This document shows, one piece after another, positions 15,262 to 21,142 of a DNA stretch of 21,277 nucleotides. Position 1 is the first letter of the stretch; each line of letters opens with the position of its first letter. The DNA comes from Chloroflexota bacterium. GTDB taxonomy: Bacteria > Chloroflexota > Dehalococcoidia > Lucifugimonadales > Australimonadaceae. The notes under the pieces were generated by a model that was given only the letters and a program-made list of their open reading frames with translations, was not told where the DNA came from and made no database searches. The translations under genes were made by a program, and so were the position numbers. Location of the stretch: assembly GCA_026713505.1 (NCBI GenBank), contig JAPOOH010000074.1:1-21277 (forward strand), in the 5' to 3' direction.

Positions 15262-16098
15262 TCACCGGCTGCGCCATCGTGCTCTAGGATACGTCAACTC
15301 CGTCCGTTCCTCGTACGGGGTAGGCTGCTCCTCCGTGCGGGACGACTTGATGACCTGCCGGTCCAACATGCTCACATAGCCATTCCTGGCTACGACGACG
15401 TGGTCCGCCAGGTGGATGTCCAACGTCTTGCCGACCCCGGCGATCTCCCTGGTCAACGCGATGTCCGCCGCGCTCGGGTTGGGGTCACCGGACGGGTGGT
15501 TGTGCACCATGACGACGCTCGGGGCGTTCACCTGCACGGCCTGCCGGAACACCTCCACGGCCCTCACGTTCACGCCGTTCACTGTTCCCACGAACACCGT
15601 GGACACGGTCATGAGCTGGTTCCGGGAGTTGAGGCAGAGCACGCGCAGTTGTTCCTGCGGCAGGAACTCCATGAGCGGTTTCATCATCCGCGCGACGTCC
15701 ACCGAGGTCTGGAGCACGGGTGGGCCGTCTTCATCGTTGAGCGCGGCGATGCGCCTGCCCAGTTCCAACGCCGCCAGCAGGTGGGCCGCCTTCGCCTCGC
15801 CGAAGCCGTGGAACTCGCACAGCTCGCCGTGGGATACGCGGGCGAGGCGCTCCAGCCCGCCGGCCTCCGACAGCAGCCGGTTCGCGAGTGTGACGGCGCT
15901 CTCTGCCCGCGTGCCCGTGCGCAGCAGTATCGCGAGCAGTTCGGCGTCGCTCAGCGCGGCGGGCCCGGCGTCGCGCAGGCGCTCGCGGGGGCGCTGCTCG
16001 CCGGGCATGTCGCGTATCAGCACGGGACGGAACCGCGGCTCCTGGAGGATGCGTTCGCCTGTCGTCCTTGCGTGTACGTCGCTCATGGCGGACATCAT
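15262..16098 (-). CDS. radC: RadC/UPF0758 family JAB-domain protein
   Basis: This 278-residue protein has an N-terminal RadC region with RDMPGEQRPRERLRDAG and LSDAELLAILLRTGT, a helix-hairpin-helix (LCEFHGFGEAKAAHLLAALELG), and a C-terminal JAB/MPN+ metalloprotease-like domain with HNHPSGDPNPSAAD: H199, H201 and D212 are the zinc ligands. Despite the name, a DNA-repair role is not established for the family. The length is somewhat above the usual 220-230 residues because of extra N- and C-terminal tails. The start is uncertain: ATG 16098 and several later ATGs have no clear ribosome binding site. Upstream lies the repeat-rich region. Confidence 0.93.
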   Translation of the reverse strand: MMSAMSDVHARTTGERILQEPRFRPVLIRDMPGEQRPRERLRDAGPAALSDAELLAILLRTGTRAESAVTLANRLLSEAGGLERLARVSHGELCEFHGFGEAKAAHLLAALELGRRIAALNDEDGPPVLQTSVDVARMMKPLMEFLPQEQLRVLCLNSRNQLMTVSTVFVGTVNGVNVRAVEVFRQAVQVNAPSVVMVHNHPSGDPNPSAADIALTREIAGVGKTLDIHLADHVVVARNGYVSMLDRQVIKSSRTEEQPTPYEERTELTYPRARWRSR

Positions 16099-16173
16099 CG
16101 GAGAGCGGGCCGCGAGCGCGCTACGGGCCGGTGTCGCAGGGACGCTGATGCCCGGACCGGTTCCCCCGCCCCG

Positions 16174-16197
16174 TCGGTGCGAGAACGACGGAGGCTG
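16174..16197 (+). repeat. Short dispersed repeat, copy 1 (24 nt)
   Basis: This 24-nt stretch matches 17513-17536 at 21 of 24 positions and ends in the shared core GACGGAGGCTG. Both copies are intergenic and on the same strand, about 1.3 kb apart. Confidence 0.55.
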
Positions 16198-16202
16198 CGC
16201 AT

Positions 16203-16261
16203 GGGTACGCGATCAAGAGTGCCAACCAAGGCTTGGTTCTGGCACTCTTGATCGCGTACCC
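16203..16261. repeat. Perfect 22-bp inverted repeat forming a 59-nt hairpin (MITE/REP-like)
   Basis: Arms at 16203-16224 and 16240-16261 are exact reverse complements over 22 nt. Inside them ACCAA (16225-16229) pairs with TTGGT (16233-16237), leaving a GGC loop and a 2-nt bulge (16238-16239), so 54 of 59 nt can pair. It is not followed by a T-run and is in a gap of more than 100 bp from the radC start, so a simple terminator is unlikely. The element shares TCAAGAGTGCCAA with the neighbouring element at 16284-16373. Confidence 0.85.
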
Positions 16262-16283
16262 AGGAGTGAAGTCGGGGCGTCAT

Positions 16284-16373
16284 TTGGCATCCTTGAGACG
16301 CTTGAGTTTCGATTTGTGATGGCTGTGGCCTGCTTCCCGGGCTTCAGAGCATCAAGAATCTCAAGAGTGCCAA
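16284..16373. repeat. Imperfect inverted repeat related to the preceding hairpin
   Basis: The left arm starts TTGGCATCCTTGAGACGCTT at 16284. The right arm ends TCAAGAGTGCCAA at 16373, whose complement begins TTGGCACTCTTGAGATTCTT. Over 27 nt about 20 positions match, and the two arms enclose roughly 35 nt. The terminal 13-mer of the right arm is identical to 16213-16225 in the preceding hairpin, so both belong to one family. Confidence 0.65.
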
Positions 16374-16391
16374 TGTTTTCAAGTTTGTGCG

Positions 16392-16673
16392 TCATCGCTC
16401 GGTGTCTCGTCCTGTTTGCATGGTGTTGCGGGGTGGCAGCGACCAACGCCATTCACCCGCTCCATGAGGTCCGCCAGGTATGCTCGCGCGGGTGCACACG
16501 ACGTTACAGGCGGCGCGGGCGCGGAAGAGGGTGCGGCGGGATATGCCGTGAACGGCGGCTTCGCGCTCGACGGCAGCAGGGCGGGGGCCGTCGGCGAGGG
16601 CGCGGGTGATGAAGGCCTGTGCAGCGCGAGTCCTCGCGCCGTAGTCACGGTTCGGGTCAGCGAGGGCTTTCAT
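16392..16673 (-). pseudogene. C-terminal relic of a plasmid/phage-type primase or AAA ATPase
   Basis: The frame encodes 93 residues from ATG 16673. Residues about 17-81 fit the small winged-helix end of replication primase/helicase proteins of plasmids and phages: ITRALADGPRPAAVE, then HGISRRTLFRAR and finally GEWRWSLP. Those proteins are several hundred residues long and no catalytic part is found upstream; the sequence there changes to a palindromic element with GGAATGAC. This is therefore best read as a decayed end of a mobile replicon gene. A genuine small DNA-binding protein is the alternative. The rest of the gap 16099-16811 holds only repeats. Confidence 0.5.
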
Positions 16674-16811
16674 GTGGGCGGGGAACACGGGCTTGCGCCC
16701 GGAATGACAAGGCCTGACCCGCAGGCTGGCTGCTGTTCCGATTATCCTTTGGGGTGAGGCCACTGCCTGCGTCGGCGGTGGTTGACGAGTACAGGTGTAC
16801 AAGACCACACG

Positions 16812-17363
16812 ATGGCAGAGCGAACCATGCAAGAGGAAGCAGCGTACTGGCGGGCATTCCCGCGGGAGCGTCCGGCCAACGTCGAGACGCCCGGTCCCGG
16901 CCAGGAGTCCGTATGGGACTACCCGCGTCCGCCTCGCATCGAGCCTGTCCCCCAGCAGTTGCGTGTCGAGTTCGCCGGGGTGACCGTCGCCGATACCACG
17001 CGGGGGATGCGCGTCTGCGAGACGTCAGGCGCGCCGGTCTACTACTTCCCGCCGGACGACGTGAAGCGCATCTTCCTCCGGCCGATGACCCACACGACGC
17101 TCTGCGAATGGAAGGGCGAGGCGTCCTGCTGGACGCTGAGCGTTCGGGGACGCGAGTCCCAGGCGGCGGCATGGTGCTACCCGTCGCCGTTCGAAGGGTA
17201 CGAGGCGCTGGCCGGGTGGTTCGCTTTCCACGCGGGGCGTACCGATGGGTGTTACGTCGGCGCCGAACGCGCGACCCCGCAGCCGGGCGGCTACTACGGG
17301 GGCTGGATAACATCCAATATCGTGGGCCCGTTCAAAGGCGAGCCGGGGACGGAGCGCTGGTGA
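16812..17363 (+). CDS. DUF427 domain-containing protein
   Basis: This 183-residue protein carries the DUF427 pattern almost throughout: WDYPRPPRIEPVPQQLRVEF (36-55), GVTVADTTRGMRVCETSGAP, VYYFPPDDV, CEWKGEASCW, AAAWCYPSPFEGYEALAGW and the terminal QPGGYYGGWITSNIVGPFKG. The family is a small beta-rich fold of unknown biochemical role. ATG 16812 is chosen; a TTG at 16782 and an ATG at 16827 are possible and no start has a strong ribosome binding site. GTACA-GG-TGTAC, a 12-nt inverted repeat at 16789-16800, lies just upstream and may be a regulator site. The gene stands alone among repeats. Confidence 0.88.
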   Translation: MAERTMQEEAAYWRAFPRERPANVETPGPGQESVWDYPRPPRIEPVPQQLRVEFAGVTVADTTRGMRVCETSGAPVYYFPPDDVKRIFLRPMTHTTLCEWKGEASCWTLSVRGRESQAAAWCYPSPFEGYEALAGWFAFHAGRTDGCYVGAERATPQPGGYYGGWITSNIVGPFKGEPGTERW

Positions 17364-17398
17364 GCGGGCGTGATCACGCCGACACGCCATCCCCACCC

Positions 17399-17436
17399 TA
17401 CGGTACCCTCTCCCCTTGTAGGGACCCTTGCGTAAC
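17399..17436 (+). repeat. Dispersed repeat, forward copy upstream of the nitroreductase gene
   Basis: This 38-nt element (core CTCCCCTTGTAGGGACCCTT) is matched by an inverted copy at 18366-18402 at about nine positions in ten, and more loosely by 18166-18196 in the same orientation. All three copies are intergenic. Confidence 0.7.
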
Positions 17437-17512
17437 CATAGCGCAACCCCCGCTCCCCACCCGTGTGCGCTGCCCGCGCACGTGTGGCCCAGGCGGCCAC
17501 CTGGGGTTCCCG

Positions 17513-17536
17513 GCGGTGCGGGAATGACGGAGGCTG
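17513..17536 (+). repeat. Short dispersed repeat, copy 2 (24 nt)
   Basis: This is the partner of 16174-16197 (21 of 24 identical). It contains GGGAATGACGG, a word also echoed by GGAATGACAA at 16701-16710. It lies 22 nt before the nitroreductase start codon. Confidence 0.55.
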
Positions 17537-17558
17537 TTTTCACAAGAAGGAGGATCGC

Positions 17559-18164
17559 ATGGCGGAACCGGGAATCTTCGAGACGATATACGCGCAGCGG
17601 GCCATACGGCGATTCAGGCCGGAGCCCGTACCCCGAGAGGTCATCGAGCGCATCGTCGAGGCGGCGACGCACGCGCCTTCCGGCGGCAACCGCCAGCCGT
17701 GGGCTTTCGTCGTCGTGACCGATGCGGAGAAGAAGCGGCGCATCGCGGAGTGGTACCACGAGGGGTGGGTGGCGATGTACGCCTCGGACCCCAGCCGTCC
17801 GCGCAACGCCGTCTACCGTTCAGCCGAGCACCTTGCGGAGCACATGGCGGAGACGCCCGTCCTCGTCTTCCCCTGCATCGCCGCGGGCGGCGGTCGCAGG
17901 CCGCCCTTCCAGTCCGGCTCCTCCATCTATCCGGCCGCGCAGAACCTCATGCTCGCTGCCGCGGCACTCGGCGTTGGCACGGTCATCACGACGTTCCACT
18001 TGCGGCGGGAAGCGGAGGTGAAGGCGCTCCTGGGCATCCCGGACGACTACGCCACCGCCTCCATGATCGCGATGGGTTACCCGGCTGAGGGCGAACGGTT
18101 CGGGGGCGCGCGGCGCGATCCGGTATCCGAGGTCACCCACTACGAGTCCTGGGGCGGCGTCTGA
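17559..18164 (+). CDS. Nitroreductase-family FMN oxidoreductase
   Basis: This 201-residue flavoprotein belongs to the nitroreductase superfamily. IFETIYAQRAIRRFRPEPVP (6-25) gives the FMN-phosphate arginines and THAPSGGNRQPWAFVVV the conserved flavin loop. AAALGVGTVITTFH and MIAMGYPAEGERFG are the usual C-terminal elements. AAGGAGG at 17547-17553, 5 nt upstream, fixes ATG 17559; the frame is open further upstream but that part is repeat sequence. Such enzymes use NAD(P)H to reduce nitro compounds, quinones or enones, and the substrate is not predictable. The gene is flanked on both sides by copies of the same 30-40 nt repeat. Confidence 0.92.
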   Translation: MAEPGIFETIYAQRAIRRFRPEPVPREVIERIVEAATHAPSGGNRQPWAFVVVTDAEKKRRIAEWYHEGWVAMYASDPSRPRNAVYRSAEHLAEHMAETPVLVFPCIAAGGGRRPPFQSGSSIYPAAQNLMLAAAALGVGTVITTFHLRREAEVKALLGIPDDYATASMIAMGYPAEGERFGGARRDPVSEVTHYESWGGV

Positions 18165-18165
18165 T

Positions 18166-18196
18166 CCCTCTCCCTGCAAGGGGACCTTTGCGAAAC
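18166..18196 (+). repeat. Dispersed repeat, diverged forward copy after the nitroreductase gene
   Basis: CCCTCTCCCTGCAAGGGGAC with the following CTTTGCGAAAC parallels the element at 17405-17436 with several changes. It begins right after the nitroreductase stop codon. Confidence 0.5.
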
Positions 18197-18210
18197 TGCC
18201 TTCAGGGCGG

Positions 18211-18355
18211 CGCGGCTTTTCCCACCCACCCGCCCGGAACGCTTGTGGGGGACACCCCCCACGCCGCGGCTAAAGCCCGTGGCAGAGGGGATCTCCCCTC
18301 TGCACTCCCTCATACCACGGGCCGCCCCCGTGGTTCGACAAGCTCACCACGAGCC
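18211..18355 (+). repeat. Long direct repeat, copy A
   Basis: This 145-nt stretch and 19041-19174 share GCGCGG at the left end, TCCCACCCACCCGCCC, CGCTTGTGGGGGAC, CCCCTCTGCACTC and CGACAAGCTCACCACGAGC at the right end, in the same order, with small insertions between. The copies flank the DinB gene. The stretch contains GTGG...CCAC arms able to form a small hairpin and has no coding frame that makes sense. Confidence 0.8.
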
Positions 18356-18365
18356 GTGCGAGAGG

Positions 18366-18402
18366 TATGCAAGGGTCTCTACAAGGGGAGGGGGCACCGT
18401 AC
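18366..18402 (-). repeat. Dispersed repeat, inverted copy
   Basis: The reverse complement of this segment matches 17399-17436 closely, including CTCCCCTTGTAG and GACCCTTGC. Together with copy A it fills the gap between the nitroreductase and DinB genes (18165-18463), in which no gene is seen. Confidence 0.7.
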
Positions 18403-18463
18403 CTGCGGGCTGGAGGATGAGGGGTACTGCGGAGCTGGAAAGGGTGTGCAGTGGAGAGCGGCC

Positions 18464-18994
18464 CTACCTGTTCAGCCAGCCGCGGCCCTGCAGCGCTCCG
18501 CGCGCGTAGCAGACCTGGCCGCCGTGGTGGATGGACTCCACGATGATGCCGGGCAGGCGCTCGCGAAGCGGCACGAGCTCCGTCCCGCGCACGGGCGGCA
18601 CCATGCGCTCGAGGTCAGCCTCCGTAAGGGAGTCGAGGAAGGTGTCGGTGTTGGCGCGGACGGCCCTGTAGTGCTCCAGGAGCGTCTCCGCCGAGGGCGA
18701 TGCGAACGCGTCCACCTGTTCGTTGCTGTCGCCGTTGCCGCGGTAGGCCGGGTCCGGCGCCATGCCGAATCGCTCGTACCAGCCGTCCCGCACCCAGACC
18801 GTCTCCTGGCCGGACATGCTGGACACCGCGTAGTCCTGCACGCGCGACAGGTGCCACATCAGCCAGCCGATGGGGTTGGACTCCGGCGCCGGGCGCTGGT
18901 TCAGCTCCTCGTCGGAGAGGCCCTCGATCGCGGCCAGCATGTACTCTTCGTTCCTGTTCAGCGCGTCCTTGATCACTTGTCCCAACGTCGACAT
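18464..18994 (-). CDS. DinB-family putative metal-dependent protein
   Basis: This 176-residue protein has the four-helix DinB/YfiT pattern. H48 in GWLMWHLSRVQDY and H156/H157 in IIVESIHHGGQVCYARG supply the three-histidine metal site typical of the family. Members include thiol transferases and many enzymes of unknown function. AAGGAGG lies 6 nt before ATG 18994; the frame is open upstream but only through repeat-like sequence. The gene is placed between two long direct repeats (18211-18355 and 19041-19174), which raises the chance that it arrived or moved as a unit. It is not part of an operon. Confidence 0.88.
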   Translation of the reverse strand: MSTLGQVIKDALNRNEEYMLAAIEGLSDEELNQRPAPESNPIGWLMWHLSRVQDYAVSSMSGQETVWVRDGWYERFGMAPDPAYRGNGDSNEQVDAFASPSAETLLEHYRAVRANTDTFLDSLTEADLERMVPPVRGTELVPLRERLPGIIVESIHHGGQVCYARGALQGRGWLNR

Positions 18995-19040
18995 GGCGCC
19001 CTCCTTCTGCCAGTGGCCCTGCATGATTCCATCGCACGGA

Positions 19041-19174
19041 GCGCGGTCCTTCCCACCCACCCGCCCGAACGCTTGTGGGGGACCCCCCCACCCGTCCCCG
19101 GCAGCGGGGCAGGGCCCCTCTGCACTCTCCTAGTCCCTCAGGCCGCGCCGTGGTCCGACAAGCTCACCACGAGC
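19041..19174 (+). repeat. Long direct repeat, copy B
   Basis: This is the partner of 18211-18355, about 11 nt shorter because of internal gaps. Between it and the rplL terminator (19175-19233) nothing else is recognised. The gap 18995-19289 therefore holds this repeat and the terminator only. Confidence 0.8.
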
Positions 19175-19233
19175 GGGACCGGAGCCGGGCATGGCTCCCT
19201 TCAAGGGAGAGTGGACCGGGTTTCGTTACACGG

Positions 19234-19263
19234 AAAGGGCGGCCTTAACGAAGGCCGCCCTTT
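19234..19263 (-). terminator. Terminator of the rplJL transcript
   Basis: A perfect 13-bp stem (AAAGGGCGGCCTT at 19234-19246 and its complement at 19251-19263) encloses a 4-nt loop, 27 nt beyond the rplL stop on the minus strand. The U-run is short. It can also act in the plus direction. Confidence 0.88.
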
Positions 19264-19289
19264 TGGTTCCACGCTGATCCGTGGGGTAC

Positions 19290-19667
19290 CTACGCGACAG
19301 TAACCGTCGCGCCGGACTCCTCCAGCTTCTTCTTGGTCTCCTCGGCCTCGTCCTTGCTGATGCTCTCCCGCACGGCGACCGGGGCGCTCTCCACGAGCTC
19401 CTTCGCCTCGCGCAGGCCGAGGTTCGTCAGCTCGCGCACGGCCTTGATGACGTTGATCTTGTTCGCGCCCACGTCCGTGATGGTCACGTTGAACTCGAAC
19501 TGCTCTTCCGCCTCGACGGCGTCTGCTGCCGCGGCAGGGGCTGCGGCCACCGCCACCGGCGCTGCCGCGCTCACCCCGAACTCCTCTTCCAGCGCCTTCA
19601 CCAGCTCCGAGAGCTCCAGTACGGAGAGCGACTTGATCGACTCGATGAGTTCTTCCTTGGTTGCCAT
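19290..19667 (-). CDS. rplL: 50S ribosomal protein L7/L12
   Basis: This 125-residue stalk protein recruits translation factors to the large subunit. The N-terminal dimer domain (ATKEELIESIKSLSVLELSE) is followed by an alanine-rich hinge at about 33-52 and the C-terminal factor-binding domain with INVIKAVRELTNLGLREAKE and a KKKLEESGATVTV end. GAGGAGG just upstream fixes ATG 19667. It lies 43 nt after rplJ, with which it is co-transcribed. The gene is followed by a strong terminator rather than by rpoB. Confidence 0.98.
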   Translation of the reverse strand: MATKEELIESIKSLSVLELSELVKALEEEFGVSAAAPVAVAAAPAAAADAVEAEEQFEFNVTITDVGANKINVIKAVRELTNLGLREAKELVESAPVAVRESISKDEAEETKKKLEESGATVTVA

Positions 19668-19710
19668 TGCTGTCCTCCTCTGTATTCCGGTTACGGTTGG
19701 TCGTTCCTCG

Positions 19711-20235
19711 TTACGCAGCTTCAAGCTGCTCTGCGCGGCGCTGCAGCACGATGGCGAGCGCCCGGGTCGGGCCGCTCAGCACGTTCACCAGGCCGCTGAT
19801 GGGAGCGTTCATCTGTCCGAGCAGCCTCGCCACGAGCTCGTCCTTGCCCGGCAGGGCGGCCAGGGCTACGACCTGCGACTCGCTGAGCAGCTTGCCGTCC
19901 ATCACGCCCTTGCGGACCTTCAGGTCTGCGCGGGTCTGCCGGACGAAATCGTTGACGGCCTTCGCCGCCGCGACGGGGTCGTCGTAGCCGAGGACCACGC
20001 CGGTTGAGCCTTCCAGGATGTCGCGGAAGACCTCGACGCCCGAATCCCCGGCCGCGAGGTACGCTATCCGGTTCTTGACGACCTTGTATTCGACCCCCTG
20101 CTCCCGCAGTTGCCGGCGCAGTTCAGTCATCTGGTTGACCTTGAGGCCCGAAAAGTCGGTGGCGATGGCGATGGACGCCTTGCCCAGGCGCCCCGCCAGG
20201 TCTGCCACGGCCTCCCGTTTCGCTTCAGTCGGCAC
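19711..20235 (-). CDS. rplJ: 50S ribosomal protein L10
   Basis: This 174-residue protein anchors L7/L12 dimers to 23S rRNA. KREAVADLAGRL, ATDFSGLKVNQMTELRRQLRE and YKVVKNRIAYLAA are typical of the rRNA-binding part. The C-terminal helix (LVNVLSGPTRALAIVLQRRAEQLEAA) binds L12. The start is GTG 20235, preceded by GAGAGGTG. The listed frame continues upstream, but that part is the leader RNA. Expression should be controlled by the leader and attenuator immediately upstream. Confidence 0.97.
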   Translation of the reverse strand: MPTEAKREAVADLAGRLGKASIAIATDFSGLKVNQMTELRRQLREQGVEYKVVKNRIAYLAAGDSGVEVFRDILEGSTGVVLGYDDPVAAAKAVNDFVRQTRADLKVRKGVMDGKLLSESQVVALAALPGKDELVARLLGQMNAPISGLVNVLSGPTRALAIVLQRRAEQLEAA

Positions 20236-20251
20236 TGTTTCACCTCTCCAT

Positions 20252-20280
20252 AAGAAAAGACCCGCTTCCGAAGACGCGGG
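20252..20280 (-). terminator. Attenuator hairpin upstream of rplJ
   Basis: On the minus strand CCCGC and GCGGG (20276-20280 and 20261-20265) close a stem with a C(UUCG)G tetraloop, followed by TCTTTTCTT (20252-20260). This is an intrinsic terminator located 17 nt before the rplJ start codon, the position expected of L10-leader attenuation. Confidence 0.8.
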
Positions 20281-20385
20281 CCCCAGGGTCCTCACCGTGA
20301 AAGGGAGGGTCGCTTGGATGCGCCTCGGTGGGCCCTCTCCGGCTTAACCCCGCACTGCGGGGACCCACGGTCTTCGGCTCAGGCT
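20281..20385 (-). ncRNA. Ribosomal protein L10 leader RNA
   Basis: Between rplA and rplJ the minus strand reads CCGAAGACCGTGGGT, a CCCCGC/GCGGGG hairpin, TTAAGCCGG, and CCCACCGAGGC. GTGGG pairs with CCCAC and the flanking GAAGACC/CGAGG purines can form the kink-turn that L10-L12 binds in the known L10 leader (Rfam family). Binding of excess L10(L12)4 should favour the attenuator downstream. Exact boundaries are estimated. Confidence 0.8.
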
Positions 20386-20426
20386 TGTTCTGTTGTTGCG
20401 GCAGTCTGCACGACCGCCCTCTCAGT

Positions 20427-21140
20427 CTACTCGACCCTCATCGCCATCGTCGAGCCCACGTCCAGGGGCACGCTGGGGCCCATGGTGGTGGTGAGATGCG
20501 CAGTCTTGATGAACTGCCCCTTCACCGCTGCAGGACGGAGGCGGTTCACCGTGTCCATGACGGACGCTACGTTCTCCAGCAGCTGTTCGTCCGGGAAGCT
20601 CGTCTTGCCCACCGGTGAATGGATAATGGCGGTGCGGTCCATCCGCAGTTCCACGCGGCCCTTCTTGGCCTCGCGTACGGCGTCCGGAATGTCCTGGGGC
20701 TGGACGACGGTGTTGGTGCGGGGGTTGGGCATGAGGCCCCTTCGGCCCAGCAGCCTGCCGAGTCGTCCTATCTTGCCCATCATCTCCGGCGTGGCGATGG
20801 CGACGTCGAAGTCCAGGAAGCCGCCCTCGATGCGCTCGATGAGATCGTCCGCACCGACGACTTCCGCCCCGGCATCCTGCGCCGCGAGCGCCCGCTCACC
20901 GGCGGCGAACACGGCCACACGCACCGGCCTTCCGAGGCCGTGCGGAAGCGAGGCGACGCCCCGCAGTTGCTGGTCGGCGTGGCGGGGGTCCGCGTTGGTG
21001 CGCAGGTGAAGCTCCACCGTCTCGTCGAACTTGGTCGTCGCTGTCTGCCGCAGCATGCCGATCGCCGCCGCTGGCTCGTAGCGCTGCTCCCGGTCCACCG
21101 TCTCCGCGGCGGCGCGGTAGCGCTTGCCGTGCTTCACCAT
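20427..21140 (-). CDS. rplA: 50S ribosomal protein L1
   Basis: This 237-residue protein forms the L1 stalk next to the ribosomal E site. It begins MVKHGKRYRAAAETVDREQRYEPAAAI and contains FDETVELHLRTNADPRHADQQLRG, GRLLGRRGLMPNPRTNTVV and the terminal TMGPSVPLDVGS, all family signatures. GGGAGAG before ATG 21140 is its ribosome binding site. The start lies 2 nt after the rplK stop. It probably also represses its own operon, as in other bacteria; no target site was identified. Confidence 0.98.
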   Translation of the reverse strand: MVKHGKRYRAAAETVDREQRYEPAAAIGMLRQTATTKFDETVELHLRTNADPRHADQQLRGVASLPHGLGRPVRVAVFAAGERALAAQDAGAEVVGADDLIERIEGGFLDFDVAIATPEMMGKIGRLGRLLGRRGLMPNPRTNTVVQPQDIPDAVREAKKGRVELRMDRTAIIHSPVGKTSFPDEQLLENVASVMDTVNRLRPAAVKGQFIKTAHLTTTMGPSVPLDVGSTMAMRVE

Positions 21141-21142
21141 GC

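Noticed and set aside
14454..15287. 277-codon plus-strand frame opposite the double VOC gene
   Set aside because: The minus-strand frame shows two clear VOC modules and AAAGGAG; the plus frame is histidine/arginine-rich noise.
16203..16261. Hairpin as a rho-independent terminator
   Set aside because: There is no T-run on either side and no gene ends close by on either strand.
16213..16452. 79-codon minus-strand frame across the inverted repeats
   Set aside because: It is made almost wholly of the two inverted repeats and ends with the hairpin arm, so it is repeat-derived and not a gene.
15178..16609. Long plus-strand frames opposite radC
   Set aside because: RadC carries the JAB motif with all three metal ligands on the minus strand; the plus frames run through the hairpin repeat and have no domain.
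17367..17380. GGCGTGATCACGCC palindrome after the DUF427 gene as a terminator
   Set aside because: The 14-bp palindrome has no loop or T-run; it may be a chance palindrome or protein site and has no support.
16203..19174. CRISPR array
   Set aside because: The repeats are of several families, unequal in length and irregularly spaced, with no regular spacers and no cas genes.
18188..19303. 371-codon plus-strand frame over the DinB gene
   Set aside because: It spans both long direct repeats and the antisense of DinB and has no start signal.
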